From NCBI GenBank assembly GCA_028097645.1, contig JAOHEU010000002.1, positions 3,644 to 67,643 on the forward strand: a DNA stretch of 64,000 nucleotides. Reading direction: 5' to 3'. Below, one piece after another: positions 9,876 through 18,374 of the stretch (position 1 is the stretch's first letter; each line of letters begins with the position of its first letter). Position numbers and translations under genes: made by a program. Under the pieces are notes generated by a model. That model had not been told where the DNA came from, searched no databases, and saw only the letters and a program-made list of their open reading frames with translations. This DNA comes from Candidatus Pelagibacter sp. (lineage in GTDB: Bacteria > Pseudomonadota > Alphaproteobacteria > Pelagibacterales > Pelagibacteraceae).

Positions 9876-9883
9876 TTTTTTAA

Positions 9884-11287
9884 ATGAATTTCATACTTAT
9901 TTTTTTAATAATCATATTTTCTTTATCATTATTTTTTTATGGAAGATCAAAGACTAAAAGTATTTCAGTACAAAATAATATTAAATTAAATGCTCTACCA
10001 AAATTTTATGGATACTATTTAGTATTATGGTGTTCAATTCCAGCTTTGGTTTTTTTGTTAGTTTGGTCAGTCTTTGAACCAATTATCATAAAATCTATAA
10101 TTATTGAAACTGCGGCAAATCAAGGTGCTATATTTAGTGATAAAAATGAAGCCAATTTAATTTATGAGAAAATTAAAGCTATTCACTTAGGTACTTATTT
10201 TGGAGATGTAGATAGTATTTTAAAAGACAGTGCAATTTCATATGCAAAATTTATAAATTTATTTACTAATTCTAAAATAGTTTTAATTTTTACTACAATC
10301 ATTGCATCGGTAATTTATTCATTAAAAAAAATTAAAAACAACAACAAAGCTAGAGATGATGTTGAGTTTATCCTAAAGGGTTTACTTTTTGCTTCATCTT
10401 TAATTGCAATACTAACTACATTAGGAATAATATTTTCCTTATTATTTGAAAGTATTAAATTTTTTTCAGTTATTAATATTTTTGATTATTTATTTGGAAC
10501 TAATTGGAGCCCCCAAAGAGCTTTTGTAAGTGACGCTTCCTCAATAACGGCTGCAGAATACGAAGAATTAAAAGATGCTTTTGGTTTTATTCCTTTAATA
10601 GCAGGAACTTCTTTTATAGCATTTATAGCAATGCTTGTTGCTGTTCCTATAGGCTTATTTTCAGGAATATATATGGCTGAGTATGCATCTGTTAAAGTCA
10701 GAAGGTTTTCTAAACCGATCATTGAAATTTTAGCTGGAATACCAACTGTAGTTTATGGTTTTTTTGCCGCTTTAACTGTTGGTCCATTTTTCAGACAACT
10801 AGGTGAAAATTTTGGATTAACTGTTTCCTCTGAAAGTGCTTTGGCAGCAGGCCTAATAATGGGTATAATGATCATACCTTATATCTCTTCATTATCAGAT
10901 GATGTTATTAATTCAGTCCCACAATCATTAAGAGACGGTTCCTATGCTATCGGAGCAACAAAATCTGAAACTATTAAAAAAGTTGTAATACCAGCTGCTC
11001 TACCTGGAATAATAGGATCAGTTTTATTGGCTGTATCAAGGGCTATTGGTGAAACTATGATTGTTGTAATGGCCGCAGGTCTAGCTGCAAATCTTACCAT
11101 CAACCCTTTAGAGTCAACTACCACGATCACAACACAAATCGTAATGATACTAGTTGGTGATCAAGAATTTGACAGTCCAAAAACTCAATCTGCATTTGCT
11201 TTGGGTTTAACATTATTTATTGCAACATTAATCCTAAATTTTATAGCTCAAAGAGCTGTGAAGAAATATCGTGAAAAATATGACTAA
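9884..11287 (+). CDS. pstC: Phosphate ABC transporter permease PstC
   Basis: One of the two inner-membrane channel subunits for phosphate. The C-terminal ~240 residues form the permease domain with the ABC-coupling motif near GATKSETIKKVVIPAALPG. The N-terminal ~200 residues contain extra membrane helices and a soluble stretch. At 467 aa it is much longer than the ~320 aa enterobacterial PstC but resembles the long alphaproteobacterial type. There is no Shine-Dalgarno sequence before the ATG, agreeing with a leaderless or nearly leaderless mRNA. It overlaps pstA. Confidence 0.93.
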   Translation: MNFILIFLIIIFSLSLFFYGRSKTKSISVQNNIKLNALPKFYGYYLVLWCSIPALVFLLVWSVFEPIIIKSIIIETAANQGAIFSDKNEANLIYEKIKAIHLGTYFGDVDSILKDSAISYAKFINLFTNSKIVLIFTTIIASVIYSLKKIKNNNKARDDVEFILKGLLFASSLIAILTTLGIIFSLLFESIKFFSVINIFDYLFGTNWSPQRAFVSDASSITAAEYEELKDAFGFIPLIAGTSFIAFIAMLVAVPIGLFSGIYMAEYASVKVRRFSKPIIEILAGIPTVVYGFFAALTVGPFFRQLGENFGLTVSSESALAAGLIMGIMIIPYISSLSDDVINSVPQSLRDGSYAIGATKSETIKKVVIPAALPGIIGSVLLAVSRAIGETMIVVMAAGLAANLTINPLESTTTITTQIVMILVGDQEFDSPKTQSAFALGLTLFIATLILNFIAQRAVKKYREKYD

Positions 11288-12542
11288 AGAAGATCGTTTA
11301 AAAAAGAGACATAGTGCTGAAAAAAGATTTAAATTTTATGGTCTTGCCTCAATCTTTTTTGCCTTATTATTTGTATTAATTTTAGTAAATAACATTTTCT
11401 CCAAAGGAAGTTCTGCATTCATGAAAACTGCCATTAAAGCGGAGGTTTTCTTTGACCCAGAACTACTCGAAATTAAAAATGGAGCAAGTAAAGATCAAAT
11501 ATTAGATGCAGATTTTTATGATATTACAATAGAATCCCTTCTAAGAGTATATCCTTCTAAAAATCTAGATGAGGAAAATGGTTTAATTGATCTTTTTACT
11601 ACTGATGCAGAAATTGAAATTAAAAAAGCTTTTTTAGAAGATAATACCTTAGTAGGTAAAAAAATTATTTTAGAAATAACTGCTTCTGATGACATTGATC
11701 AATTACATAAAGGAAACTATCCTAGAGATTTGCCAGAAGACAGAAGAAGAATTTCAAATATTCAATTAAAAATATATGATAATTTAGTTGAGAATAAAAA
11801 GATTATAAAAAATTTTAATAATTATTTTTTTAATAATGGTGATTCAAGAGATCCTGAGTTAGCTGGTATTGGTGGAGCGCTAGTTGGTTCTTTTTATAGT
11901 ATTTTAATTTGCTTATTGCTTGCATTTCCTGTTGCAGTTCTTGCTTCAATTTACCTGGAAGAATTTGCACCAAAAAATAAGATTACAGATTTTATAGAAA
12001 TTAATATTAATAATTTAGCTGCAGTACCTTCTATTGTTTATGGTTTGCTAGCATTGCAAATACTTTTAGCTAGTTTACAGATGCCTCGATCTACTCCTTT
12101 AGTAGCAGGCATTACTCTTGCATTAATGACTTTACCGAGAATTATAATTCCCTGTAGAGCATCTTTAAAAGCCGTCCCACCTTCCATAAGAGAAGGGGCT
12201 TTAGCAGTGGGTGCCTCTAAATTTCAATCAGTTTTTCATCATGTTGTTCCATTAGCTTTACCAGGAACTTTGTCAGGAACAATTATTGGATTAGCTCAAG
12301 CTCTAGGAGAAACAGCTCCTTTAATTTTAATTGGTATGGTTGCTTTTGTTGTTGACATACCATCAACTCCTATTGATCCTTCATCTTCATTACCAGTGCA
12401 AGTTTATTTATGGTCAGAGTCTGCTGAAAGAGGATTTGTTGAAAAAACATCAGCTACTATTATGATGTTGTTAAGTTTTTTAATTGTAATGAATTTTGTT
12501 GCAGTATACTTAAGACAAAAATTTGAAAAAAGATGGAATTAA
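11280..12542 (+). CDS. pstA: Phosphate ABC transporter permease PstA
   Basis: Second channel subunit of the phosphate importer. I prefer the ATG at 11280 (MTKEDRLKK), which overlaps the pstC end by 8 nt, to an in-frame GTG at 11271. One N-terminal membrane helix is followed by a ~150-residue hydrophilic, acidic region and then the permease domain with VGASKFQSVFHHVVPLALPG as the ATPase-coupling loop. At 420 aa it is longer than the ~300 aa enterobacterial PstA; such N-terminal extensions are seen in alphaproteobacterial PstA proteins. Confidence 0.93.
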   Translation: MTKEDRLKKRHSAEKRFKFYGLASIFFALLFVLILVNNIFSKGSSAFMKTAIKAEVFFDPELLEIKNGASKDQILDADFYDITIESLLRVYPSKNLDEENGLIDLFTTDAEIEIKKAFLEDNTLVGKKIILEITASDDIDQLHKGNYPRDLPEDRRRISNIQLKIYDNLVENKKIIKNFNNYFFNNGDSRDPELAGIGGALVGSFYSILICLLLAFPVAVLASIYLEEFAPKNKITDFIEININNLAAVPSIVYGLLALQILLASLQMPRSTPLVAGITLALMTLPRIIIPCRASLKAVPPSIREGALAVGASKFQSVFHHVVPLALPGTLSGTIIGLAQALGETAPLILIGMVAFVVDIPSTPIDPSSSLPVQVYLWSESAERGFVEKTSATIMMLLSFLIVMNFVAVYLRQKFEKRWN

Positions 12543-13304
12543 ATGAGTGATATAAAGATTAAATCAAAAAATTTAAATGTTTATTATGGCGATAAACAGG
12601 CTTTGTTTGATGTAAACCTTGATTTAAATGAAAAAGAGGTGACTGCTTTAATTGGTCCATCAGGATGTGGTAAATCTACTTTTATAAGATGTATTAATCG
12701 AATGAACGACGTGATTGATATTTGTAAAGTAGAGGGAAATATTGAAATTGATGGTGTAGAAATAAATGATAAAGAGCTTGATGTTGTTTCTTTGAGGGAA
12801 AGAGTAGGGATGGTATTTCAAAAACCAAACCCATTTCCAAAAAGTATATATGATAATATTTCTTACGGTCCTAAAATTCATGGAAAAGGTGAAACTAAAA
12901 GTGAGTTAGATGAAATTGTGGAAAACAGTCTAAAAAAAGCAGCCCTTTGGGAAGAAGTTAAAGATAGATTGGATGAACCTGGGACAGGACTATCAGGTGG
13001 TCAACAACAAAGACTTTGTATTGCTAGAGCTATCTCAGTAAACCCAGAGGTAATCCTCATGGATGAACCTTGCTCAGCATTAGATCCAATTGCTACAGCA
13101 AAAATTGAAGAATTAATTGATGAACTAAAAAAAACTTATACAATTGTAATAGTTACTCATTCAATGGCACAAGCTGTAAGAGTTTCCCAAAAAACAGGTT
13201 TTTTTCATCTAGGTAAGCTGATTGAAGTAGGTAAAACAGAGAAAATTTTTAAAAATCCTGACAATAAAATGACACAAGACTATATTACAGGTAGATTTGG
13301 ATAA
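12543..13304 (+). CDS. pstB: Phosphate ABC transporter ATP-binding protein PstB
   Basis: Cytoplasmic ATPase of the phosphate importer. Walker [10 protein letters not shown] at residues 38-46, Q-loop with VFQKPNPFP near 91-99 (typical of PstB), signature LSGGQQQR at 150-157, Walker B VILMDE at 170-175, and the histidine of VTHSM downstream. Length 253 aa is normal. It begins directly after the pstA stop codon and is followed 3 nt later by phoU, so the genes are one operon. Confidence 0.97.
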   Translation: MSDIKIKSKNLNVYYGDKQALFDVNLDLNEKEVTALIGPSGCGKSTFIRCINRMNDVIDICKVEGNIEIDGVEINDKELDVVSLRERVGMVFQKPNPFPKSIYDNISYGPKIHGKGETKSELDEIVENSLKKAALWEEVKDRLDEPGTGLSGGQQQRLCIARAISVNPEVILMDEPCSALDPIATAKIEELIDELKKTYTIVIVTHSMAQAVRVSQKTGFFHLGKLIEVGKTEKIFKNPDNKMTQDYITGRFG

Positions 13305-13307
13305 ATT

Positions 13308-14000
13308 ATGAGTAACGAACATACAGTAAAATCATACGAAGAAGAGCTACAGTATTTAATAGACTCTGTAATTAAAATGGGAAGTTTAACCGAGTCTCAA
13401 ATGGTAGACTCCATGGATGCAGTTATTAAGGTTGATAAAGACTCTATTGATAAAATTATCAAAAGTGATGATGAAATTAATAAGTTTAGATCAAAAATTG
13501 ATACACAAATAATGACATTGTTAGTTAAAAGAGCTCCAATGGCTATCGATTTAAGGGAAACAATTAGTTCATTAAAAATCTCTCAAGATTTAGAAAGAAT
13601 TGGAGATCTATCAAAAAGTAATGCAAAAAAAGTTAAACCTTTGCCCCTAGATTTACCTGAAGAATTACTAGCAAATTTAAAGAGGTTAGGTGATCTTGTT
13701 ATTAAGCAACTTAATGATGTTTTGGACAGCTATGTAAATAAAAATTATGATAAAGCAAAAGAAGTATGGGAAAAAGATGAACAAGTTGATGATTTAACAT
13801 ACATTGCTATGGAAAGCGTAATTGACTTTCTTTCAAAAGATAAAAAGAATTTAGATTTTTCTACACATTTAATTTTTGCTACTAAAAATTTAGAAAGAGC
13901 TGGAGATCATATAACTAACATTGCCGAGACTATTTGTTATTTAATTAAGGGTGAATATTTAAAAGGAAGTAGACCTAAGGGAAAAGTTATCCAACAATAA
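13308..14000 (+). CDS. phoU: Phosphate-signalling adaptor PhoU
   Basis: Negative regulator linking PstB/transporter state to PhoR. The 230-aa, all-helical, acidic protein has the two PhoU repeats; the characteristic ISQDLERIGDLSKSN- and NLERAGDHITNIAE-like segments carry the conserved E/D residues of the metal-binding motifs. It sits between pstB and phoB, as in most pst operons. The start at 13308 has the usual MSNEHTVKSYEEEL beginning of alphaproteobacterial PhoU. Confidence 0.95.
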   Translation: MSNEHTVKSYEEELQYLIDSVIKMGSLTESQMVDSMDAVIKVDKDSIDKIIKSDDEINKFRSKIDTQIMTLLVKRAPMAIDLRETISSLKISQDLERIGDLSKSNAKKVKPLPLDLPEELLANLKRLGDLVIKQLNDVLDSYVNKNYDKAKEVWEKDEQVDDLTYIAMESVIDFLSKDKKNLDFSTHLIFATKNLERAGDHITNIAETICYLIKGEYLKGSRPKGKVIQQ

Positions 14001-14002
14001 AG

Positions 14003-14683
14003 ATGAACGGAAAAATATTTATTATTGAAGACGAAACTTCAATAATTCATTTAGTTCAACATAATTTAGAAAAAGATGGTTTTATCGTTTCTTCAGCAAT
14101 AAATGGCAATGAAGGGTTAAAAGATCTAAAAAAATTTGAACCAAACTTACTTTTGCTAGACTGGATGTTGCCTGATTTATCTGGAATAGAAATATGTAAA
14201 AGTATTAGAAAAGATACAAGTTTTAAAAACTTACCAGTAATTATGCTTACAGCAAAAGGTGAAGAAGAGGATAAGATTAAAGGATTAGATAGTGGGGCAG
14301 ATGATTACTTAACAAAGCCGTTTAGTTATAATGAGCTTCTAGCAAGAATTAAAGCTATTCTAAGAAGATCTGATCCTAAAACTATCTCAGATACTCTTGA
14401 ATTTGATGATCTAAGATTAGATAGATTAGAAAAAAGAGTTTTTAGAGACTCTATTGAAATACAACTTGGGCCAACAGAGTTTAGATTATTAGAATTCTTT
14501 CTTACAAACCCAAAAAGAGTATTTTCAAGAGATCAAATTTTAGAAAATGTTTGGCCAAATAATATTAATGTAGAAACTAGAACTATAGATGTTCACATTA
14601 GAAGATTAAGAAAATCAATTAATATAAACAATAACAAAGAATTAATTAGAACAGTGAGATCCTCTGGATATTCATTAATTTGA
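14003..14683 (+). CDS. phoB: Phosphate-regulon response regulator PhoB
   Basis: OmpR/PhoB-family transcription factor, activated by PhoR under phosphate limitation, expected to bind the repeat boxes before pstS and pstC. The receiver domain has Asp53 (LLLLDWMLPD) as phosphoacceptor and Lys105 (DDYLTKPF) as the switch lysine. A winged-helix DNA-binding domain occupies about 130-226 with TRTIDVHIRRLRK as recognition region. Length 226 aa is normal. It begins 2 nt after the phoU stop and closes the operon. Confidence 0.95.
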   Translation: MNGKIFIIEDETSIIHLVQHNLEKDGFIVSSAINGNEGLKDLKKFEPNLLLLDWMLPDLSGIEICKSIRKDTSFKNLPVIMLTAKGEEEDKIKGLDSGADDYLTKPFSYNELLARIKAILRRSDPKTISDTLEFDDLRLDRLEKRVFRDSIEIQLGPTEFRLLEFFLTNPKRVFSRDQILENVWPNNINVETRTIDVHIRRLRKSININNNKELIRTVRSSGYSLI

Positions 14684-14691
14684 TTTCTAAA

Positions 14692-15573
14692 TTAATTTTT
14701 TTGAAGCTCATAAATCGAAACATAATGTTTCTTTTTAGGTAACGGAATTATTGTTGGAACTTTAGTTAATCTGGGTTTTATTGATTTATTACCTACAATA
14801 ATATTTTTATCATAATTATCTAAATCTACCTCTGGATGAGGATTTCCATCATTTATTAATGGCCATGCATCACATGCTCTGTAACCAAATAAAATTAATG
14901 GTCTTGAGTTATCCATTAGATTGTGTCCAGAACCATGAACTGATCTGCAATGAAAAAAAACAACTGTTCCAGCAGTTCCAGTTATCGAAACACTATTATT
15001 TGCTCCAATTTTATTCTTTTTAGTATCTATTTTTCCAATAAAATAATTTTCTTTATTGTGGTGACTGTACAATTTCTTTTTATGTGAATTCTTAATTATT
15101 TTAAGAGGACCATTTTTCTCATAGCAATCATCTAAATATATACCAACTGTGATCAAATCATCATTGGTATGTGGGTAAAAAGCCCAATCTTGATGCCATC
15201 CAATTTCACTTCCTTTTTTCTTGTTTGGCAATTTAAAATTTAATTTCCCAAGATGAAATCTAACTGTTCCTCCTAGTAATTTTTTAGCTATAGATATTAT
15301 TTTTTTGTTTCTAGATAGTTGATAGAAGATCTTATGTCTATTTTGAGGATTATTTAATCTTAAAATTTCCTTATCTTTTGATGAACTAGAATTGTAAACA
15401 AAATGATAATTGTCATAAGATTGAGTACCGTTTTGGTTATTTGATCTTTTTTTTTCTTTCTCTTTAGAAATTACTTCATTTACAACTTTATTTATTTTAT
15501 CGATCTCTTTTTGGGTAATTAGATTTTTTTTTACAAGAAACCCATTATTTTTAAACTGATTAAGATCTTTCAT
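14692..15573 (-). CDS. Phytanoyl-CoA dioxygenase (PhyH) family oxygenase
   Basis: Probable Fe(II)/2-oxoglutarate-dependent oxygenase of 293 aa. The iron-binding H-x-D appears as His127/Asp129 in GWHQDW, the distal histidine is probably His213 in SVHGSGHN, and Arg224 (NSRPL) is placed to bind 2-oxoglutarate. The substrate is unknown; members hydroxylate lipids, ectoine or other small molecules. It converges on phoB with an 8-nt gap and lies downstream of znuA on the same strand, so it may be read from the zinc promoter, but this is inference. Confidence 0.82.
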   Translation of the reverse strand: MKDLNQFKNNGFLVKKNLITQKEIDKINKVVNEVISKEKEKKRSNNQNGTQSYDNYHFVYNSSSSKDKEILRLNNPQNRHKIFYQLSRNKKIISIAKKLLGGTVRFHLGKLNFKLPNKKKGSEIGWHQDWAFYPHTNDDLITVGIYLDDCYEKNGPLKIIKNSHKKKLYSHHNKENYFIGKIDTKKNKIGANNSVSITGTAGTVVFFHCRSVHGSGHNLMDNSRPLILFGYRACDAWPLINDGNPHPEVDLDNYDKNIIVGNKSIKPRLTKVPTIIPLPKKKHYVSIYELQKN

Positions 15574-15647
15574 TGAAAATTATTATATTTGAAAATAATA
15601 AATTTTCTTTAAAAAAATATCTTTTTAGCTTGAAATAAACTAATAAA

Positions 15648-16730
15648 TTAGCAACCTTTAAAAGAAGCTGACATATTTCTAATCAATTTAAAGTATAGAT
15701 CTTTACCTGAATCTAAAGTTGCACCTAGTGGGTCTAAAACACCAGTTTTAATCTTCATATCTTTTGCAACAGCATTAATAATATCAGGATTAAATTGAGG
15801 TTCAGAGAACACACATGCAACTTTATCGTGTTCAATGATTTCTCTAATTTCAGCTAATTGTTCAGCTCCAGGCATTACATCGGTATTAACAGTAAATGCA
15901 CCTAATACTTTAACATTAAATCTTTTTTCAAAATATTGATATGCATCATGGAATACAATTGATGAAACACTATTATTTAATTCAGTCATTACTTCTATAG
16001 TCAGCTTATCGATATCTTTTAAAGCCTTATCTAAATTACTTTTATATTTAGCTTCATTTTTTGGATCGTTTTCAATCAAATGTTCAGCCATTTCATTTAA
16101 CATAGCTTTGGCATTCATTGTATCCAACCAAATGTGTGGATCAAATTCACCGTGCGCATGACCTTCGTGTCCATCATGGTCGTCATGATCATCATGCTCT
16201 TCTTTCTTGCCGTGATCATCATGGTCGTGATCGTCGTGATCATCTTCTTTCTTACCGTGATCATCATGGTCGTGATCGTCGTGATCATCTTCTTTCTTAC
16301 CGTGATCATCATGATCATTTTCTTTCTTATCATGATCGTCATGTCCGTGATCATGTTCATCAAAAATATTTCTTTCTCTAAATTTTAATACGTTTAAACC
16401 TTTAATTTCTATTAACTCAATTTTTTCAGCTTTCTTTGCAATTGATTTTAATGGTTTTTCTAAAAAATTTTCTAAATCTTCACCAACCCAAAAAATAAGA
16501 TCTGCGTTTTGAAGCATTTTTGCATGCGAGGGTTTCATTGAAAATCCATGTGGAGACGCATATCCATCAACAATTAACTCTGGTTTTCCAATTCCATCCA
16601 TTAAATAACTAGCTAAAGAATGTATTGGTTTAATAGATGTAACTACTTTTAATTCAGCATTTGCTGGTGTAAAGAAAGTTAAAATTGATAAGATTGATAA
16701 AGCAATGGATAATTTTTTGATTTTTTTCAT
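15648..16730 (-). CDS. znuA: Zinc ABC transporter periplasmic binding protein ZnuA
   Basis: Periplasmic Zn(II)-binding protein of the ZnuABC importer. A signal peptide of about 25 residues ends in PANA. The fold is the cluster A-I type, with SPHGFSMKPSHAKML (first metal histidine), FDPHIWLD after the loop, and VFHDAYQYF. Between them, residues about 124-196 form a very long His/Asp-rich loop built from repeats of HDDHDHDDHGKKEDD. Such loops are known to collect zinc in ZnuA; this one is unusually long and repetitive. It is divergent from znuC with candidate Zur operators between. Confidence 0.94.
   Translation of the reverse strand: MKKIKKLSIALSILSILTFFTPANAELKVVTSIKPIHSLASYLMDGIGKPELIVDGYASPHGFSMKPSHAKMLQNADLIFWVGEDLENFLEKPLKSIAKKAEKIELIEIKGLNVLKFRERNIFDEHDHGHDDHDKKENDHDDHGKKEDDHDDHDHDDHGKKEDDHDDHDHDDHGKKEEHDDHDDHDGHEGHAHGEFDPHIWLDTMNAKAMLNEMAEHLIENDPKNEAKYKSNLDKALKDIDKLTIEVMTELNNSVSSIVFHDAYQYFEKRFNVKVLGAFTVNTDVMPGAEQLAEIREIIEHDKVACVFSEPQFNPDIINAVAKDMKIKTGVLDPLGATLDSGKDLYFKLIRNMSASFKGC
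16210..16315 (-). repeat. 45-bp tandem repeat inside znuA
   Basis: Units starting at 16210, 16255 and 16300 (each beginning CCGTGATCATCATG on the plus strand) repeat with a period of exactly 45 bp: two full copies and a partial third of about 16 bp. In frame this is a 15-residue unit that extends the metal-binding loop. Because units are multiples of three, copy number can change without a frameshift. Confidence 0.85.
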
Positions 16731-16750
16731 AATAAGTAATTTAATTAGTT

Positions 16751-16763
16751 GTTATATTATAAC
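16751..16763. promoter_or_regulatory. Candidate Zur operator 1
   Basis: GTTATATTATAAC is a perfect 13-bp palindrome around a central T. It resembles the core of proteobacterial Zur boxes (GTTATA-N-TATAAC). It sits in the 71-bp gap between the divergent znuA and znuC, 20 bp upstream of the znuA start. Confidence 0.65.
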
Positions 16764-16766
16764 AGT

Positions 16767-16783
16767 ATGTAATAATATAACAT
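16767..16783. promoter_or_regulatory. Candidate Zur operator 2
   Basis: ATGTAATAATATAACAT matches the Zur consensus ATGTTATA-N-TATAACAT closely, with the left arm changed by one base. Its centre is 18 bp from that of operator 1, so two Zur dimers could lie side by side. It is 18 bp upstream of the znuC start, suggesting one element represses both directions. Confidence 0.6.
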
Positions 16784-16801
16784 TTACAAGTCAAGTTATA
16801 A

Positions 16802-17545
16802 ATGTCAGATAAAAATATATTGGTAGAGCTTCATAAAGCTGGTTTTAAACAAAATAATAAATGGCTAGTGGAAGGTGTCTCACTTAAAGTTGAGAAGGGT
16901 AAGATAGTTACACTTATTGGTCCAAACGGATCTGGTAAAAGTACTACGGCAAAAATTGCTTTAGGTATTTATAAAAATATAGAGGGGACGGTAGAAAAAT
17001 ATACAAACAAAATTGGTTATGTTCCTCAAAAAATCTCTATTGATTGGACATTACCATTAAGAGTGTATGATTTTATGCTTTTAACAGAAGACATCAGTGA
17101 CGAAGCGATTGACGAAGCTCTTGTTCTTACTGGCGTTACCCATCTTAAAGATAAAAATTTAGGAAATTTATCTGGTGGTGAATTTCAAAGAGTTTTAATA
17201 GCTCGAGCTATTTCCAAAAAACCAGAATTATTGGTCTTAGATGAGCCAGTTCAAGGTGTTGATTATACAGGTGAAATTGCTTTGTATGAATTAATTAAAA
17301 AAATTTCAGATACATTAAATTGTGGAATTTTATTAATTTCACATGATTTACATACAGTTATGACTGCAACAGATCATGTTGTTTGTTTAAATGGCCATGT
17401 GTGTTGTTCAGGTTCGCCAATGGATGTAGCTAAAAATAATGAATACAAAACCTTATTTGGTGAACAAGCTTCTCAAATTTTATCTGTATATGAACATAAA
17501 CATGATCATGTTCACTCAGACGAAGGACAAATTAAGAAAAATTAA
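16802..17545 (+). CDS. znuC: Zinc ABC transporter ATP-binding protein ZnuC
   Basis: Cytoplasmic ATPase of the zinc importer. Walker A GPNGSGKST at residues 40-48, a Q-loop with YVPQK, signature LSGGEFQR at 123-130, Walker B LLVLDEP, and SHD as H-loop. The C-terminal tail contains HKHDHVHSD, a short histidine cluster common in ZnuC and possibly metal-sensing. Length 247 aa is normal. The gene begins a znuC-znuB-zur run; the next start codon follows the stop by 1 nt. Confidence 0.95.
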   Translation: MSDKNILVELHKAGFKQNNKWLVEGVSLKVEKGKIVTLIGPNGSGKSTTAKIALGIYKNIEGTVEKYTNKIGYVPQKISIDWTLPLRVYDFMLLTEDISDEAIDEALVLTGVTHLKDKNLGNLSGGEFQRVLIARAISKKPELLVLDEPVQGVDYTGEIALYELIKKISDTLNCGILLISHDLHTVMTATDHVVCLNGHVCCSGSPMDVAKNNEYKTLFGEQASQILSVYEHKHDHVHSDEGQIKKN

Positions 17546-17546
17546 T

Positions 17547-18350
17547 ATGTTAGATGATTTCTTCATAAGAGCATTAATTGCTGGAATTGGCGTTGCTTTG
17601 GTAACAGGGCCACTAGGTTGTTTTGTGGTTTGGAGAAGATTGTCATATTTTGGTGATACATTATCTCATTCAGCATTATTAGGTGTAACAATGGCTTATT
17701 CATTTGAGCTAAATATAGCACTATCTGTGTTTATAATTTCATCTGTAATTGCACTGATATTAATTCAACTACAAAAAAAAACTAATTTACCTGGAGATGC
17801 TTTGCTAGGTCTTCTAGCTCACTCTTCATTAGCAGTTGGTTTAGTAGTAATTGGATTTCTAACCTTTATACGTTTTGATATTATGGGTCTTTTATTTGGT
17901 GATATCTTAGCAGTAACAATAACAGATATATTTATCATATGGGCTGGTGGGGCTATAATTTTATTAGTGCTGAAATTAATTTGGAAACCTTTGTTTGCAT
18001 CTACTGTTAATTACGAACTAGCTGAAGCGGAAGGGTTAAACCCAGATAGAGCTAAAGCAATTTTTACTATTCTTATGGCTGCTGTTATAGCTATTTCAAT
18101 TAAAATGGTTGGATTGTTACTTATAACTGGAATGCTAATCATCCCAGCCGCAATGGCTCGAAACATATCAGATAGTCCTCAAAAGATGGTTTTATTCTCA
18201 GTAATTGGTGGTCTTTTATCAGTAATATTAGGTTTATTTTCTTCATTAGAGTTTAACACCGCATCTGGACCTTCAATAATAATGGCTGCTTTAGTTTTAT
18301 TTATATTATCTTTACTTAATATTAAACAATCGATTAAATTGAAAAACTAA
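17547..18350 (+). CDS. znuB: Zinc ABC transporter permease ZnuB
   Basis: Membrane channel subunit of the zinc importer, 267 aa with about eight hydrophobic helices. I choose the ATG at 17547 (MLDDFFIRALIAGIG), which follows the znuC stop directly; an open frame extends further upstream but overlaps znuC by over 100 nt and adds a non-homologous basic tail. WRRLSYFGDTLSHSALLGV and GMLIIPAAMARN are characteristic of the ZnuB/MntB family. Confidence 0.94.
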   Translation: MLDDFFIRALIAGIGVALVTGPLGCFVVWRRLSYFGDTLSHSALLGVTMAYSFELNIALSVFIISSVIALILIQLQKKTNLPGDALLGLLAHSSLAVGLVVIGFLTFIRFDIMGLLFGDILAVTITDIFIIWAGGAIILLVLKLIWKPLFASTVNYELAEAEGLNPDRAKAIFTILMAAVIAISIKMVGLLLITGMLIIPAAMARNISDSPQKMVLFSVIGGLLSVILGLFSSLEFNTASGPSIIMAALVLFILSLLNIKQSIKLKN

Positions 18351-18374
18351 TAACTAATTGGTAAGAATTTAAAA

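Noticed and set aside
16210..16315. Regular 45-bp repeats as a possible CRISPR array
   Set aside because: Units are contiguous, without spacers, and encode an in-frame protein repeat; there are no cas genes.
16115..16388. Open frames on both strands over the ZnuA His-rich region, giving His/Arg-rich or Ile/Val-rich proteins
   Set aside because: They are by-products of the GAT/CAT repeats in znuA; the znuA frame has a signal peptide and family motifs, and these do not.
17439..17546. Earlier start for znuB inside znuC
   Set aside because: It would overlap znuC by over 100 nt and add a basic tail unlike the family; ATG 17547 fits exactly after the znuC stop.
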